From the NCBI RefSeq assembly GCF_003051055.1, contig NZ_QAON01000019.1, positions 1-51,425 on the forward strand: a DNA stretch of 51,425 nt. Reading direction: 5' to 3'. Both the position numbers and the translations under genes were made by a program. This stretch comes from Agitococcus lubricus (lineage in GTDB: Bacteria > Pseudomonadota > Gammaproteobacteria > Pseudomonadales > Moraxellaceae). The notes under the pieces were generated by a model. The model saw only the letters and a program-made list of their open reading frames with translations, searched no databases and was not told the DNA's origin. Positions 35,501 to 43,315 of the stretch are shown piece by piece. Position 1 is the first letter of the stretch. Each line of letters starts with the position of its first letter.

Positions 35501-38500
35501 TGTACCATCTGCCAATACCGTATTATCACGAGCCAAACTATCGACTAAGGCCGTGTCTTGTACAATACGATAAGCATTAAGCAAAGTGGCATAACGCGCA
35601 GGCAATAAGGTATATGTACCTGCGGCTAAGCCATCTATACCACTTAAATAAACACTTTGACCAATTAAGGGGTCAGCCATAAATTGTGGGTCATACGCGG
35701 CGAGTTGAGGTTGTACGCCTTTAACAATGGCATACACAGGACGGCCGTCGGCATATAAAGGCACTTGTGTTGCTGAGCCTGTCGCATAACTGGTGTTATA
35801 AGCCGCCAATACATCTCTAGAACCGCCTGTGCCTGCAATCCATTCTTGCGCTTGTAAATCACCACCACCTGCCACATTAATGCTTGCGCCTGACGCCAAA
35901 TTCACTTGTTGTCCATTGATGGACAACATTTTATTGGGCGCGGTTTTTAGGTTATCGACCGACGTAGCGGCTCCTGCTGCGGAGCTGGCACTGCCATTGT
36001 ATTGCAGATTTTGACCATCCGCAGTCATACCATAAGGAATAAGTAAATTCTCTAAGGATACCGATGTTTGACTACCTGCTAATAGGTTGACTTCTTTTGT
36101 TTGAATAACAGGTACTTGTACTTTTAAGGCCGAGCCATCTAAATTGGTTGCAGGAAAACTGAGTCGTGTTAAGGCTTCGCTGTCGTTGGCACTGATTGCA
36201 CCCAAAACAATTTCGCCTTGTGGCGCTTTAATCACACCGCCTTGATTAATGGTTTCGGCGTTAAAGACCAAACTGCCACCCACCGATAAGGGTGTGCTAC
36301 TTCTGCTATTAGCTGTTTTCCCAATATGGATTTTATTGCCTTTTAAGTCATTGAGTTGACTATAGGTATAGGTCGTTTCTGGGTCTTCAGGGTCATCTGC
36401 TTCTTTAAGAATGTGATTTTCGTAATGCCCCATCGCATTGACGATAAATTTATTACCTGTTGCAGGATAGAGTTGTCCTGCATTTAAGTTCAACTCTGCC
36501 GTTGTTTGTAATAAACCTGGTACAGCCGTTGCGCGGGTAATATTGCTGGCGTCTCGTAAATAGTCATAACTTGACGGTGTGACAAACCGCATATCGCCTT
36601 TACTGTTTAAGGCGACATTGGCAAAACCATCAATCATAAATTGGCCACCCAAGTCCATTGCATCGGCATTAATGGTTAATTTAGACTTATAAAATTTGGG
36701 TAATAAGCTGACAAAGGTCTCATCATCTCGACTCTTAACTAATTCGCCATCTTCCACATAACGCGAATCCACCGTGTAGTTAAGACCACTCCCGTCTGTG
36801 GTTGGTGCGTATAAATTGGTGGTTGTGGTGGTCGTGCCCTCATCTCGCTCAATAATACGCTCAAAAATAGGGGCGGTATCCTTGGCAAAAGTCATGCGCA
36901 TTAAGAGATTACCTTCCACATCGGCAGGACTTAAATTGTCAAAATCATCCGTTGTATAGTAGAGCGGATAGTTCGCGCCAAAATGCAAACCACTGACATT
37001 GACATACGATGCATCTAACTGAATATCAAACTCTTTTTGTAGATATTCTACTTTTCCTGTTAAAAAAACGGTTTCTTCTTCGTCAATAATTGTCCCTAAT
37101 GTTGCTTTAGTGCTAGGGCTAAAGACACGAAACTGACTAATAAACTCCGTACTTTCATCATCAATATTGACGTTAGGCGTATAAACACCCGTCAACATCA
37201 TAGACATATTAATATTTAAGCGATTACTCAGGGATAATTTAACATCTTCCGAAAAAATAATCGGTAATGGCGCTTGTGAGCTGTTTAGCTTAGGGTCAAC
37301 GCCTAAATTCAAACTACTGATGCCCGAATCCTTTAGACTATCCGCCGCAAAATGCAAAATGCCTGTTGGGGCAACACTGTCATCGGCATCATGTTCAATA
37401 AATGTATCTACTTCGGGGGTCGGGGTTTTAGCGGCATCAGGCATTGCCACGAGATGCTGGGTTAAATGAATGGCTTTTGCCCCCTTAAATTCTTCTGGCG
37501 TATTAAAACGTCCAACTAAGGGGGTGATGGCTAAACTCGCACCTTCGGTATTATTGTCGCCGCTGTGTCCTTGTAGATTGCCATGAAAATACAAGCCTTT
37601 AGCGGCACCAATACGGATTTTACCTGCGTTACTCGCCACTTTTTGGCTTTGCCATTGGCCTTGCTCATTGGCTAAATCTAGGCTTGCTGTTGTGCCTGAT
37701 ACATTGATGGTTGCTGCTTGTTTAGTATTATTCGCCGTACAACTATTGTTATCTTGGCAATTCACCGCAATAACATAGCCTGTGTCATTGGTGATGGTCA
37801 CTGTGCCGCCATCCAACACCTTGCCTGATGTTAATTTTTGGCCTGAGACGCCAAAGGCTAAGGGGTCTAATAAGGTTGTGCCTGATACATCTAATAAACT
37901 ATCAGCAGATAACCAAATGGATTTGTTATCGGAGGTAAAGGCATTACCATTAACCACCAAACCCGGTACTTGAGCATAACCACCACGCGCAGTATCGGCA
38001 GTAATGGTGACTTCGCCACCATGCGCTACCACACTGCCTTTAATATTCACTTGAGTCATTGAGCCTAACGTGACTTTGGCTTGATTATCGGCTTGAATGG
38101 CCGCGCCTTTTTCTAAGCTAAATGCACCTGTAATGCCCGAGTCAGTATAATCAGGTGGTAAACCACCAAGCTGATTGGTTTGCCATGTGGCAAAATCCCC
38201 TGCATAAATACTTAAATTGACCGCTTGGCGACGACTATCATCCCACTGACCCACTTTTAAATAATCTTGTTGCTCGGCAATGTCTAATAAATTGCTAAAT
38301 GAAGGTAAGTCAGATAAACGCCATGCTTGGTCGGTGACATAACTCAACTGACGTGGTTTTAAGGTAGTAAATTCGGCAATTTTGGCATCATATTCGGCTT
38401 GCAAATAAATATGACCAAAGCCCATGTTATCAAAATAATTTTCGGGTAATACCATTGTCCACGGGGCATCTTCGGAGGCAGAGCCGCCAATTTGTAAACC

Positions 38501-41500
38501 TAATGTTCTTAAACTTAACTTACCGCCACCACTAAAACCTAAGGCTTTAATCGTACCTGCTAAATTTAATTTTGCACCCGATACAGGGTCATCACTGGGT
38601 AAAGGTGGCGCACCATCGCCACCAAAGGGTAATTGAGCAGGCACATAAGTTTCTAAACTAACATCACCCGATTTACCAATTGGGACTAAATTCTTTTGAT
38701 TGACTTTGGCGGTATTGGCCACATAACCACCACTCGACACATCAATCACACTGCCCTGACTTAAGTTAATTGAGCCTGTGGTATCGGTAGCCACACCATT
38801 TTTATTAATGGCATTTTGTTGAGTGACTAAACTGACACTACCCCCATTGCTATAGGCTGAACCAAAAATTTGATTAGCGTCTTTGCCCGTATCATTAATC
38901 CATAAACCACTGGTATCTAAAACCGCTTTACTACCGATGCTAATATCACCACGACTTAATGGTGTTTGGCTATCAGGCATCGTCGTTGTGCCTTCAATAA
39001 AGGTACGGCCTGTACTGACTAAATTGATTGCCCCTGAATGACTCGTTAATTTACCATCCACTTTGATTTTTGAGCCACTCAGGCTGATTTTGCCACCGTA
39101 TTGAACTTCAAAATCTACATCTTCATTAACAACAACTTCACCACCCAAACGGTTAGCACCAAAGGTATCCGCCACCACATTGACGTTAGCCACCCCTGCT
39201 TGCTCTAGCTTGTTGACATCCACAGGTGTCCAGTGGTCTAAATTTTGGGTATCGCTAATCGCTTTAGTGCTAGGTTGAATGACACTTTTCTCATTAAAGT
39301 TTTCAGCTAGTTGATTGAGGCTAACAATATTATTGCTCAAGACAAAGCTGGTACTAACAGGAATTAAGGTGGGGCTAGGTAATACCGCATTGATGGCATT
39401 CGTGGTTGCGCCATAATTCACCGTACCACCTTTGGCTTGCTGATTACCAGCAACTTGATAACGGCCACTGACCGCTTTGGCACTGACATCACCCGATAAT
39501 AAGGTCGTGGTGACACCATATAAATTTAAAGTACCTGCATTGCCGCCTTTAATGTAATCCTCTACATAAATGCCTTTATCACCGCGCACAATCGGATTGA
39601 TATAAACCTGTGAACTGTTCCAACGTTGATGGTCTTCAACAAACTGCCCAGCAATACCGACATAATTCACCGTAGGGTCAGCATTGGCAATGTCCACTAC
39701 CCGACCCGTTTCGGTAACTAACCGTGTAGTGGGTAAATAGCCACCTAAATAATGGCTATAACCACCATCTAAATTCAGTAAAGAGCTTTCTTGGCTTAAA
39801 ACTTCATTGCCTGCTAAAGAGATTGTACCGCCATTTTGTAATAATAAATCGACTGTACGTTTAACTTGTTGCACATAACCTGACAAATTAGCTAATGGCG
39901 TACCCACCCAACTCACACCATCGTTGCGTGTGCCACTAATATCACCATTAATAATAATCGACTTGCCATATAAAAAACTGTTTCTTAGTAATGGGGAATC
40001 GGCTAACTCATTTAAGCCTAAACGTGGAATCGTCACTAAACTCGTATTAGCAGATTGTTGAATATCGGCTAAACCTGCAACATCAATGACGGCATTTTTA
40101 TCCAAAAATACCCTTCCTGTTTGACTACCGTCTTTAATGGCTGAAGAATTAATGACGGCATCATTTTGGCTAATGGCACTGATATTAACTTTTTGTGCAG
40201 GTGCTTCAATCAAGGCTTTTTCTTTTAAGGTGACTGCCCCACCTGTGATATTGATACTACCCGTTTGAAATACTTGTGTTGCGGTTGGACTCGAAATCGT
40301 TGTCTCATCCAATTTATCACTGATTAGACTTAATTTATCGGTTAAATTAACAGGCTTAATCAATAAATCTTGTTTGAATTTTGGATTAGAAATTAATAAC
40401 TTGGCTAGAGAGTTCATTTTCTCAGCAAACATATCGGCTGATAATTGCTGGTCTTTGGCTAAAACTTGATTGATGGCGGCGATTTTTTCACTGTCAGTTT
40501 GTTGGCTGTTAATAATCGTTAATAAATTATTTTCTTGGCCTGCCATATTGGCCAATACTTGCAAATACAAATTATCGGATAACAGTTTATCGGGTAATAA
40601 AGTAGTGACACTGTTAGCACCAAACACCACTGAGCCTGTACGCGCTTGGGCATTATCGGTGGCTTGTTCATCTTGTGCCGATATATTAATTGAGCCTGCA
40701 CGACTAATACTGGTGGTGGCAATAATCACGCCATCTTGCTGAATATGGCCTGCTTGTAAACGCACATCACCACGATTCGCCTGAATTAAACCTGTATTAC
40801 TCACAGTGCCTACAGGCGTGACATCTTTATTATTGTTCGCAGTATCTAGTAACTTACCTGTTATCGTGGGGTTGAGTAAAACCGAACCACTGGCAGGATT
40901 TTTTAAGGATACCCCCAAACCTGCCGCCAAAATGACTTGGCCACCATCGGTAGAAATAGTCCCCTCATTATTGACATTAGGGGCAGCAATTAAGGCATAA
41001 CCTAAATTACCGACCCGAATATTTGCACCTTGCTCTATGCTAATATCTTTAGGCAACTGATAATTAATAGTATCTGCTTGGCCATTTTGACCGCGTGTGA
41101 CAGAACCATTATCATTAATAGATAATGTTTGACCTGAGTTTATGCCTAATAAATTACCTGCTGCGGTATTCGTACCCACAGAGTTAATACCCCTTTCTAA
41201 AAACAACTTATTACTTGCCGACACATATGCCGTATTAGGGGCTAATAACGATTTAGACTGCGGATTCAAATAAATAGGTAAAGAGGAAGCTAAGAGAGAA
41301 TGTACATTGACTTGGCTACCTTGCCCAAAAATAATGCCATTGGGGTTAATTAAATAGACAGAACCATCAGCTTTAATTTTACCTAAAATTTGACTTGGTG
41401 AGCTTGAAGCATTAATTCTATTTAATGCAATCCAATCATTTTTACCATCCGTTTGTGTGCCTAATTTTTGGTCAAAATTTAAGGTCGTTTGTGCGCCAAC

Positions 41501-42076
41501 ATTAAACGAGTCCCACGTCAAAATTGCTTTAGCGGCTGTTTGTTGTATGTTAACCGTGGTCTGACCATTGACTGTGGTTTGGGTGGGTAAATTGGCGTTT
41601 TGCCATAAACAATTAAAATTAGCCACACATTGACTTGGGTTTTTGGCATCCGCCTCCGCGCCTGCCGCAACTTGTAAGCCCCCATTGGTCAAACCATTGG
41701 CGACATTAGCATTCGCCAGTAAATTTTTTGCCGCCATTTGCTGCAAACGTTGCGTTTGCATGACGGTATTTAAGGTACGCCTTAAGTTCTCTAAAGAGCG
41801 GTCTGCTTGTTTTAGCGCTTGTTGAGGCGTAACTACACCCCCTACCACCAGCGCATTATTGGGGGTTGATGTTGGTGCGGTTGGCTTCGCGCTGGTATTT
41901 TGGCTTTGGGCAAACCATGCCGCACTGCCAAAGGCAGGCGCAGCCTCACTCAGTTGTGGGAGCATGCATAATGGCAAACTCAATGCCTGCATCATCGCTA
42001 AACGCAGATAACCTTGGGTCGATAAACTCAGTTTAGGCGCAATACGTTTGGCTAATAGAGAGCGTCTACGCACCAT
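29600..42076 (-). CDS. Giant filamentous-haemagglutinin-type exoprotein (TpsA), 4,158 residues
   Basis: This is the secreted partner of the TpsB transporter at the operon's other end. An extended signal peptide (to about residue 47, LPQLSEAAPA) leads to a Gln/Asn-rich segment. The TPS domain follows (about 165-300) with NRI (219-221) and the hallmark NPNGIIFGQGSQVNVHSLLAS (from 244), the beta-helix entry signal. About 3,700 residues of haemagglutinin-like beta-helix repeats come next. The C-terminus (VAAAAQQSADAMAAA, then KDFIPSNFLFEFIGGDDE) resembles the DUF3739-type tail of such proteins. Cysteines outside the signal come as closely spaced pairs (150/156; about 4027/4034 the last). GGAG precedes the ATG. 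Adhesin or matrix scaffold is inferred. Confidence 0.92.
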   Translation of the reverse strand: MVRRRSLLAKRIAPKLSLSTQGYLRLAMMQALSLPLCMLPQLSEAAPAFGSAAWFAQSQNTSAKPTAPTSTPNNALVVGGVVTPQQALKQADRSLENLRRTLNTVMQTQRLQQMAAKNLLANANVANGLTNGGLQVAAGAEADAKNPSQCVANFNCLWQNANLPTQTTVNGQTTVNIQQTAAKAILTWDSFNVGAQTTLNFDQKLGTQTDGKNDWIALNRINASSSPSQILGKIKADGSVYLINPNGIIFGQGSQVNVHSLLASSLPIYLNPQSKSLLAPNTAYVSASNKLFLERGINSVGTNTAAGNLLGINSGQTLSINDNGSVTRGQNGQADTINYQLPKDISIEQGANIRVGNLGYALIAAPNVNNEGTISTDGGQVILAAGLGVSLKNPASGSVLLNPTITGKLLDTANNNKDVTPVGTVSNTGLIQANRGDVRLQAGHIQQDGVIIATTSISRAGSINISAQDEQATDNAQARTGSVVFGANSVTTLLPDKLLSDNLYLQVLANMAGQENNLLTIINSQQTDSEKIAAINQVLAKDQQLSADMFAEKMNSLAKLLISNPKFKQDLLIKPVNLTDKLSLISDKLDETTISSPTATQVFQTGSINITGGAVTLKEKALIEAPAQKVNISAISQNDAVINSSAIKDGSQTGRVFLDKNAVIDVAGLADIQQSANTSLVTIPRLGLNELADSPLLRNSFLYGKSIIINGDISGTRNDGVSWVGTPLANLSGYVQQVKRTVDLLLQNGGTISLAGNEVLSQESSLLNLDGGYSHYLGGYLPTTRLVTETGRVVDIANADPTVNYVGIAGQFVEDHQRWNSSQVYINPIVRGDKGIYVEDYIKGGNAGTLNLYGVTTTLLSGDVSAKAVSGRYQVAGNQQAKGGTVNYGATTNAINAVLPSPTLIPVSTSFVLSNNIVSLNQLAENFNEKSVIQPSTKAISDTQNLDHWTPVDVNKLEQAGVANVNVVADTFGANRLGGEVVVNEDVDFEVQYGGKISLSGSKIKVDGKLTSHSGAINLVSTGRTFIEGTTTMPDSQTPLSRGDISIGSKAVLDTSGLWINDTGKDANQIFGSAYSNGGSVSLVTQQNAINKNGVATDTTGSINLSQGSVIDVSSGGYVANTAKVNQKNLVPIGKSGDVSLETYVPAQLPFGGDGAPPLPSDDPVSGAKLNLAGTIKALGFSGGGKLSLRTLGLQIGGSASEDAPWTMVLPENYFDNMGFGHIYLQAEYDAKIAEFTTLKPRQLSYVTDQAWRLSDLPSFSNLLDIAEQQDYLKVGQWDDSRRQAVNLSIYAGDFATWQTNQLGGLPPDYTDSGITGAFSLEKGAAIQADNQAKVTLGSMTQVNIKGSVVAHGGEVTITADTARGGYAQVPGLVVNGNAFTSDNKSIWLSADSLLDVSGTTLLDPLAFGVSGQKLTSGKVLDGGTVTITNDTGYVIAVNCQDNNSCTANNTKQAATINVSGTTASLDLANEQGQWQSQKVASNAGKIRIGAAKGLYFHGNLQGHSGDNNTEGASLAITPLVGRFNTPEEFKGAKAIHLTQHLVAMPDAAKTPTPEVDTFIEHDADDSVAPTGILHFAADSLKDSGISSLNLGVDPKLNSSQAPLPIIFSEDVKLSLSNRLNINMSMMLTGVYTPNVNIDDESTEFISQFRVFSPSTKATLGTIIDEEETVFLTGKVEYLQKEFDIQLDASYVNVSGLHFGANYPLYYTTDDFDNLSPADVEGNLLMRMTFAKDTAPIFERIIERDEGTTTTTTNLYAPTTDGSGLNYTVDSRYVEDGELVKSRDDETFVSLLPKFYKSKLTINADAMDLGGQFMIDGFANVALNSKGDMRFVTPSSYDYLRDASNITRATAVPGLLQTTAELNLNAGQLYPATGNKFIVNAMGHYENHILKEADDPEDPETTYTYSQLNDLKGNKIHIGKTANSRSSTPLSVGGSLVFNAETINQGGVIKAPQGEIVLGAISANDSEALTRLSFPATNLDGSALKVQVPVIQTKEVNLLAGSQTSVSLENLLIPYGMTADGQNLQYNGSASSAAGAATSVDNLKTAPNKMLSINGQQVNLASGASINVAGGGDLQAQEWIAGTGGSRDVLAAYNTSYATGSATQVPLYADGRPVYAIVKGVQPQLAAYDPQFMADPLIGQSVYLSGIDGLAAGTYTLLPARYATLLNAYRIVQDTALVDSLARDNTVLADGTLRVAGYFKDSISGNKSARTTSFFVQKPEVWQQYSQYQFTSLNTYFANNEATKLANLPKDAGQLVLNAQQSLSLGAKVNGQAVTGGLGADINIAAPNLLIANKQTANIEGFVRVDVDELNKLNAGRLVLGGTSTRQSNVDLLKAKATQVVVDTAGKALTANEIIVMAQSPQPTDEVPEPTVGAVTIKQNSILQAQGNSERVRATPLQVGLLADFDDNGNDIDAANGNGALLRLSSGKEVLINRINVAGIDGEGDTTTGNLNIGNNVSLVANSISLDATGNTNVAASTKFAAQSIDANGATVIFSENNSNQNGLVLSSQLLQQLSAIDKVTIRSRSSMAFNGNVNINIPKELTLSAASLVSDGGQSQINSERLTLGNDLETGLATSSDKKGQLVFNTKQFLLQGGKINLAGFDHFTVNASQGMASNGVSQLEAQSAQVTFNTPVLTALTGSQSTISTQQTLTVNSLASQATPIDAAGGKLTLKANGLTVNSQLQANSGKISLDAGTGELLLGDKAKLDVSSHRKDFYDVTRYSPAGDINLQAQGDIKVAENAQLNLAGLGDSQAGQLRIQGQGKIELLALANAKAKQSSQSGRFSLTSTSAVDLNNLVDWLNDSGFQRSVNISSKQGNLVLAANKTLNAHQIQLQAQGGTGQQDRQNGNVIIDGTLNAANGQVAKISLEGRSSVQINGQLLANNAQQAGEINLMTSGQGNGQVDANYGYRLVDANDSGKIVLAQSAVLNVASAKQQQGNINLRLPLLANQSLNLLNQGASINNQALVSIQPIASWHTTDSSTGNQHFDGIIDPAGAYGADGKKLTNTLNSNHQQFYGQTLAQFIQQVTVDVSGWGNTTGTELRKVIELVNPSTTINDGNITVLSHWNLAAQDNNQGVYRTDKGIAPILQLTAEKDIQLKASLSDGFQLANKVTLEQSGVVDPDAEPSTNPNSVDLDNALLGSQTSPTSLGLLTANLMTGDSSSFSLWAKTGDIRLEGKELVKPSSTDNRSLAIPTMLRTGVGNIDLKAGNDIAIVDTLAPAVIYSAGKVEQQNSQSTIVQSKQGLPLLVNNGLVNSSKGGNITLVAGRHIIGQEMITDDANGTVTGQAKMDMSQFWWPWLQNPCFFTEVGCGNNTSSAINLAMFNQGILSVGGDVDIAAQGNIRDLSVSLPTTWTKTNNQTQTYGGGNLDLYAGGNLLSGTYFVAKGTGNIKVDGVMSADLFDDNFNPIATLFGLQDAKLNIVVNSYAEAGGVFNPSWLFAGFDSQSYSANSAFNLQSIASSVVLGNLATTAGSSYGVNEDIESPLSQAYHFIAPAHVDLVAAFGSVNIRKNLELYPSATGQLNILADGNINLINNDVNNSYVGLIDADASVLPSIDNPIIANVKASFIKSGQNAAVDLHTALGLHRADNQPMRLYSVTGSLVNGHPERQYNGAMIIASPKFADIRAGLDIVNLSFMGQHLYASDVTNVQAGRDFYNPSLVANQSVPFVELGGLGALNIQAGRNLGPLTSANDALTQGYLLPSNPSYPAIRTIANKNNAYLPRTGADIHLAFGLSPEMQGYDETIAINPLGTVQLPTAKIQIDAFANTYLNPAVLHNPDDVNDSLGTPDYRQQLVNFVGQYQQDQLVRTQQTGQSDLLTAAQSWSLLSTEQQKQQAQQAWQLFSQLPIGQRQRLVSAVFLDILNQVGLDYNRESSRFSGQYGRGYKAIDTLFPASLGFTANSLTGKNGAQQTVKTGVFDMRGSTVQTQKGGDIAILGAGGQILVGSTSAPPQVAASQSTAGIGPSSQGILTLEKGKIGLFTDGSVLLAQSRIFSVQGGDLLIWSSNGDVNAGKGAKTSSEVPPLKYECNIDQFCLLDAKSQVSGAGIAVLPPKAGEPEGTANLIAPVGTVDAGDAGIRVSGSLNVAAFKVANADNIQVQGKSVGVPTGTTDTAALSSASSVAAAAQQSADAMAAARQQQRKDFIPSNFLFEFIGGDDE

Positions 42077-42159
42077 GATTCATCTCCGCATGTCAAAACA
42101 AACAATTAAATTTCACATTAGGACGCTTATTGGCTCACATTTACCGCCCTGCCTTCGGC

Positions 42160-42183
42160 ATCCCCCCCTTATTAAAGGGGGAT
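42160..42183. repeat. Palindromic GC-rich repeat between the YbjN-like gene and tpsA
   Basis: ATCCCCCCCTT pairs with AAAGGGGGAT around a short AT loop. It resembles the intergenic palindromes scattered in many gammaproteobacterial genomes. Lying in the 147-bp leader of the giant gene, it could also modulate expression or mRNA ends. Confidence 0.5.
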
Positions 42184-42223
42184 TGAGGGGCATGAAACAC
42201 CTAAGTCCTGAGATAATTAAGCC

Positions 42224-42637
42224 CTAACTAGAAGCGCTTGGGTTTTGTAAATAACGGACATACTCCTTGAGTAAACCGTCCCATAATTCGCATTGAGAAG
42301 ATAACCATACAGGTGTTACGCCACCTGCTACTAACACATCCATCACTAACACTAACCACTCCCCTTGCTTAAGCAAACGGGTGAAGCGTTTTTGTTGATT
42401 CCAGCCGTCTATGAGTTGCGCAGGTGGGTCACCTTCTATTTTAATAGCGCAGCTAAATGCTATATCGGTAAAACCCTCACCTTGTGCCTGACCAAACGAA
42501 ATAGCAAAATTTAGACCTTGTGCAGCACTATGTACTTGCACTTGCTGTGCTTCTTGTTTAATGACTGCCCGACAGCCAACCTTTTGTAACATATCAACCA
42601 TCTGCTGAGGGCTAACTACTTGCAATATATCACTCAT
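42224..42637 (-). CDS. YbjN-like small protein, possible chaperone
   Basis: The 137-residue protein has no signal peptide. It shows a YbjN/type III chaperone-like pattern: LNFAISFGQAQGEGFTDIAF, then GWNQQKRFTRLLKQGEWLVLVMDVLVAGGVT. This fold resembles secretion chaperones, small alpha/beta proteins that hold export substrates. Its place directly before the 4,158-residue TpsA suggests it may keep that protein export-competent in the cytoplasm or assist its expression. It follows the coiled-coil gene by 14 nt. The family call is moderately sure; the chaperone role is inference. Confidence 0.65.
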   Translation of the reverse strand: MSDILQVVSPQQMVDMLQKVGCRAVIKQEAQQVQVHSAAQGLNFAISFGQAQGEGFTDIAFSCAIKIEGDPPAQLIDGWNQQKRFTRLLKQGEWLVLVMDVLVAGGVTPVWLSSQCELWDGLLKEYVRYLQNPSASS

Positions 42638-42651
42638 CTTATATACCTTGA

Positions 42652-43305
42652 TTATGGCAAAAAACTGTCAGATACAGGCTGTTGGTTTTGATTATCGTTA
42701 ACACTCGGCGTTAACTGTGCAGCCAGTATTTTTTGTTGATAACCTTGTAAAATTGTTTCCATTTTGACGTTATATAAACCCAAGAGTGGCTCATGTTTAC
42801 GCATCGCTTGCCAAAAATTTTGCTTTTGATAGCCTTGTAAAATCTCTTGACTCAACTCAAGCAAAGACTGATTACTCTGCTCGCAAATTTTTTGCCTTTT
42901 TTCTGCCCATAGCGTTTTTTCGTTCAATGCTAAGATAGACTGCTGTTGATGACTCAGCATGACTTTGACTTCTGTGAGATAGTTTTGTAGTTGTTGATTT
43001 TGTTGTGTCATTTCATCTATTTGCTTTTGTAATGCACTGGCTTTTTCTAGCTCACGTTGCGCCGTCGTACGTAACTTAAGCAACTCTGCGCTGTTGTCTT
43101 TAGTGACTATTTTGACCACAGGAGCACTCGCTATCGTATTTGCATTGGCCAGTTTTGCTTTTAGACTCAGGTTTTCGTCTTCGAGCTGACGCATTTGCAG
43201 CACAGTTTGGCGTAGTTGGTCACGCATTCTATCTAGTGCGGGGTCAGCATAAACGTGGGTACTTATAGCCATCACCAACAGTGATACCACAAATTTGGTA
43301 CTCAT
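42652..43305 (-). CDS. Periplasmic coiled-coil protein of the TPS operon
   Basis: The 217-residue protein has a signal peptide ending STHVYADPA (about residue 21). A long heptad-like coiled coil follows (about 25-135: MRDQLRQTVLQMRQLEDENL... and LEKASALQKQIDEMTQQNQQ). The C-terminal 80 residues are helical with NFWQAMRKHEPLLGLYNVKM and a Gln/Asn-rich tail. I know no family. It lies 10 nt after the porin gene. A periplasmic tether or spacer between the TonB complex and the outer membrane is possible but speculative. Confidence 0.65.
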   Translation of the reverse strand: MSTKFVVSLLVMAISTHVYADPALDRMRDQLRQTVLQMRQLEDENLSLKAKLANANTIASAPVVKIVTKDNSAELLKLRTTAQRELEKASALQKQIDEMTQQNQQLQNYLTEVKVMLSHQQQSILALNEKTLWAEKRQKICEQSNQSLLELSQEILQGYQKQNFWQAMRKHEPLLGLYNVKMETILQGYQQKILAAQLTPSVNDNQNQQPVSDSFLP

Positions 43306-43315
43306 GATTTACCCC

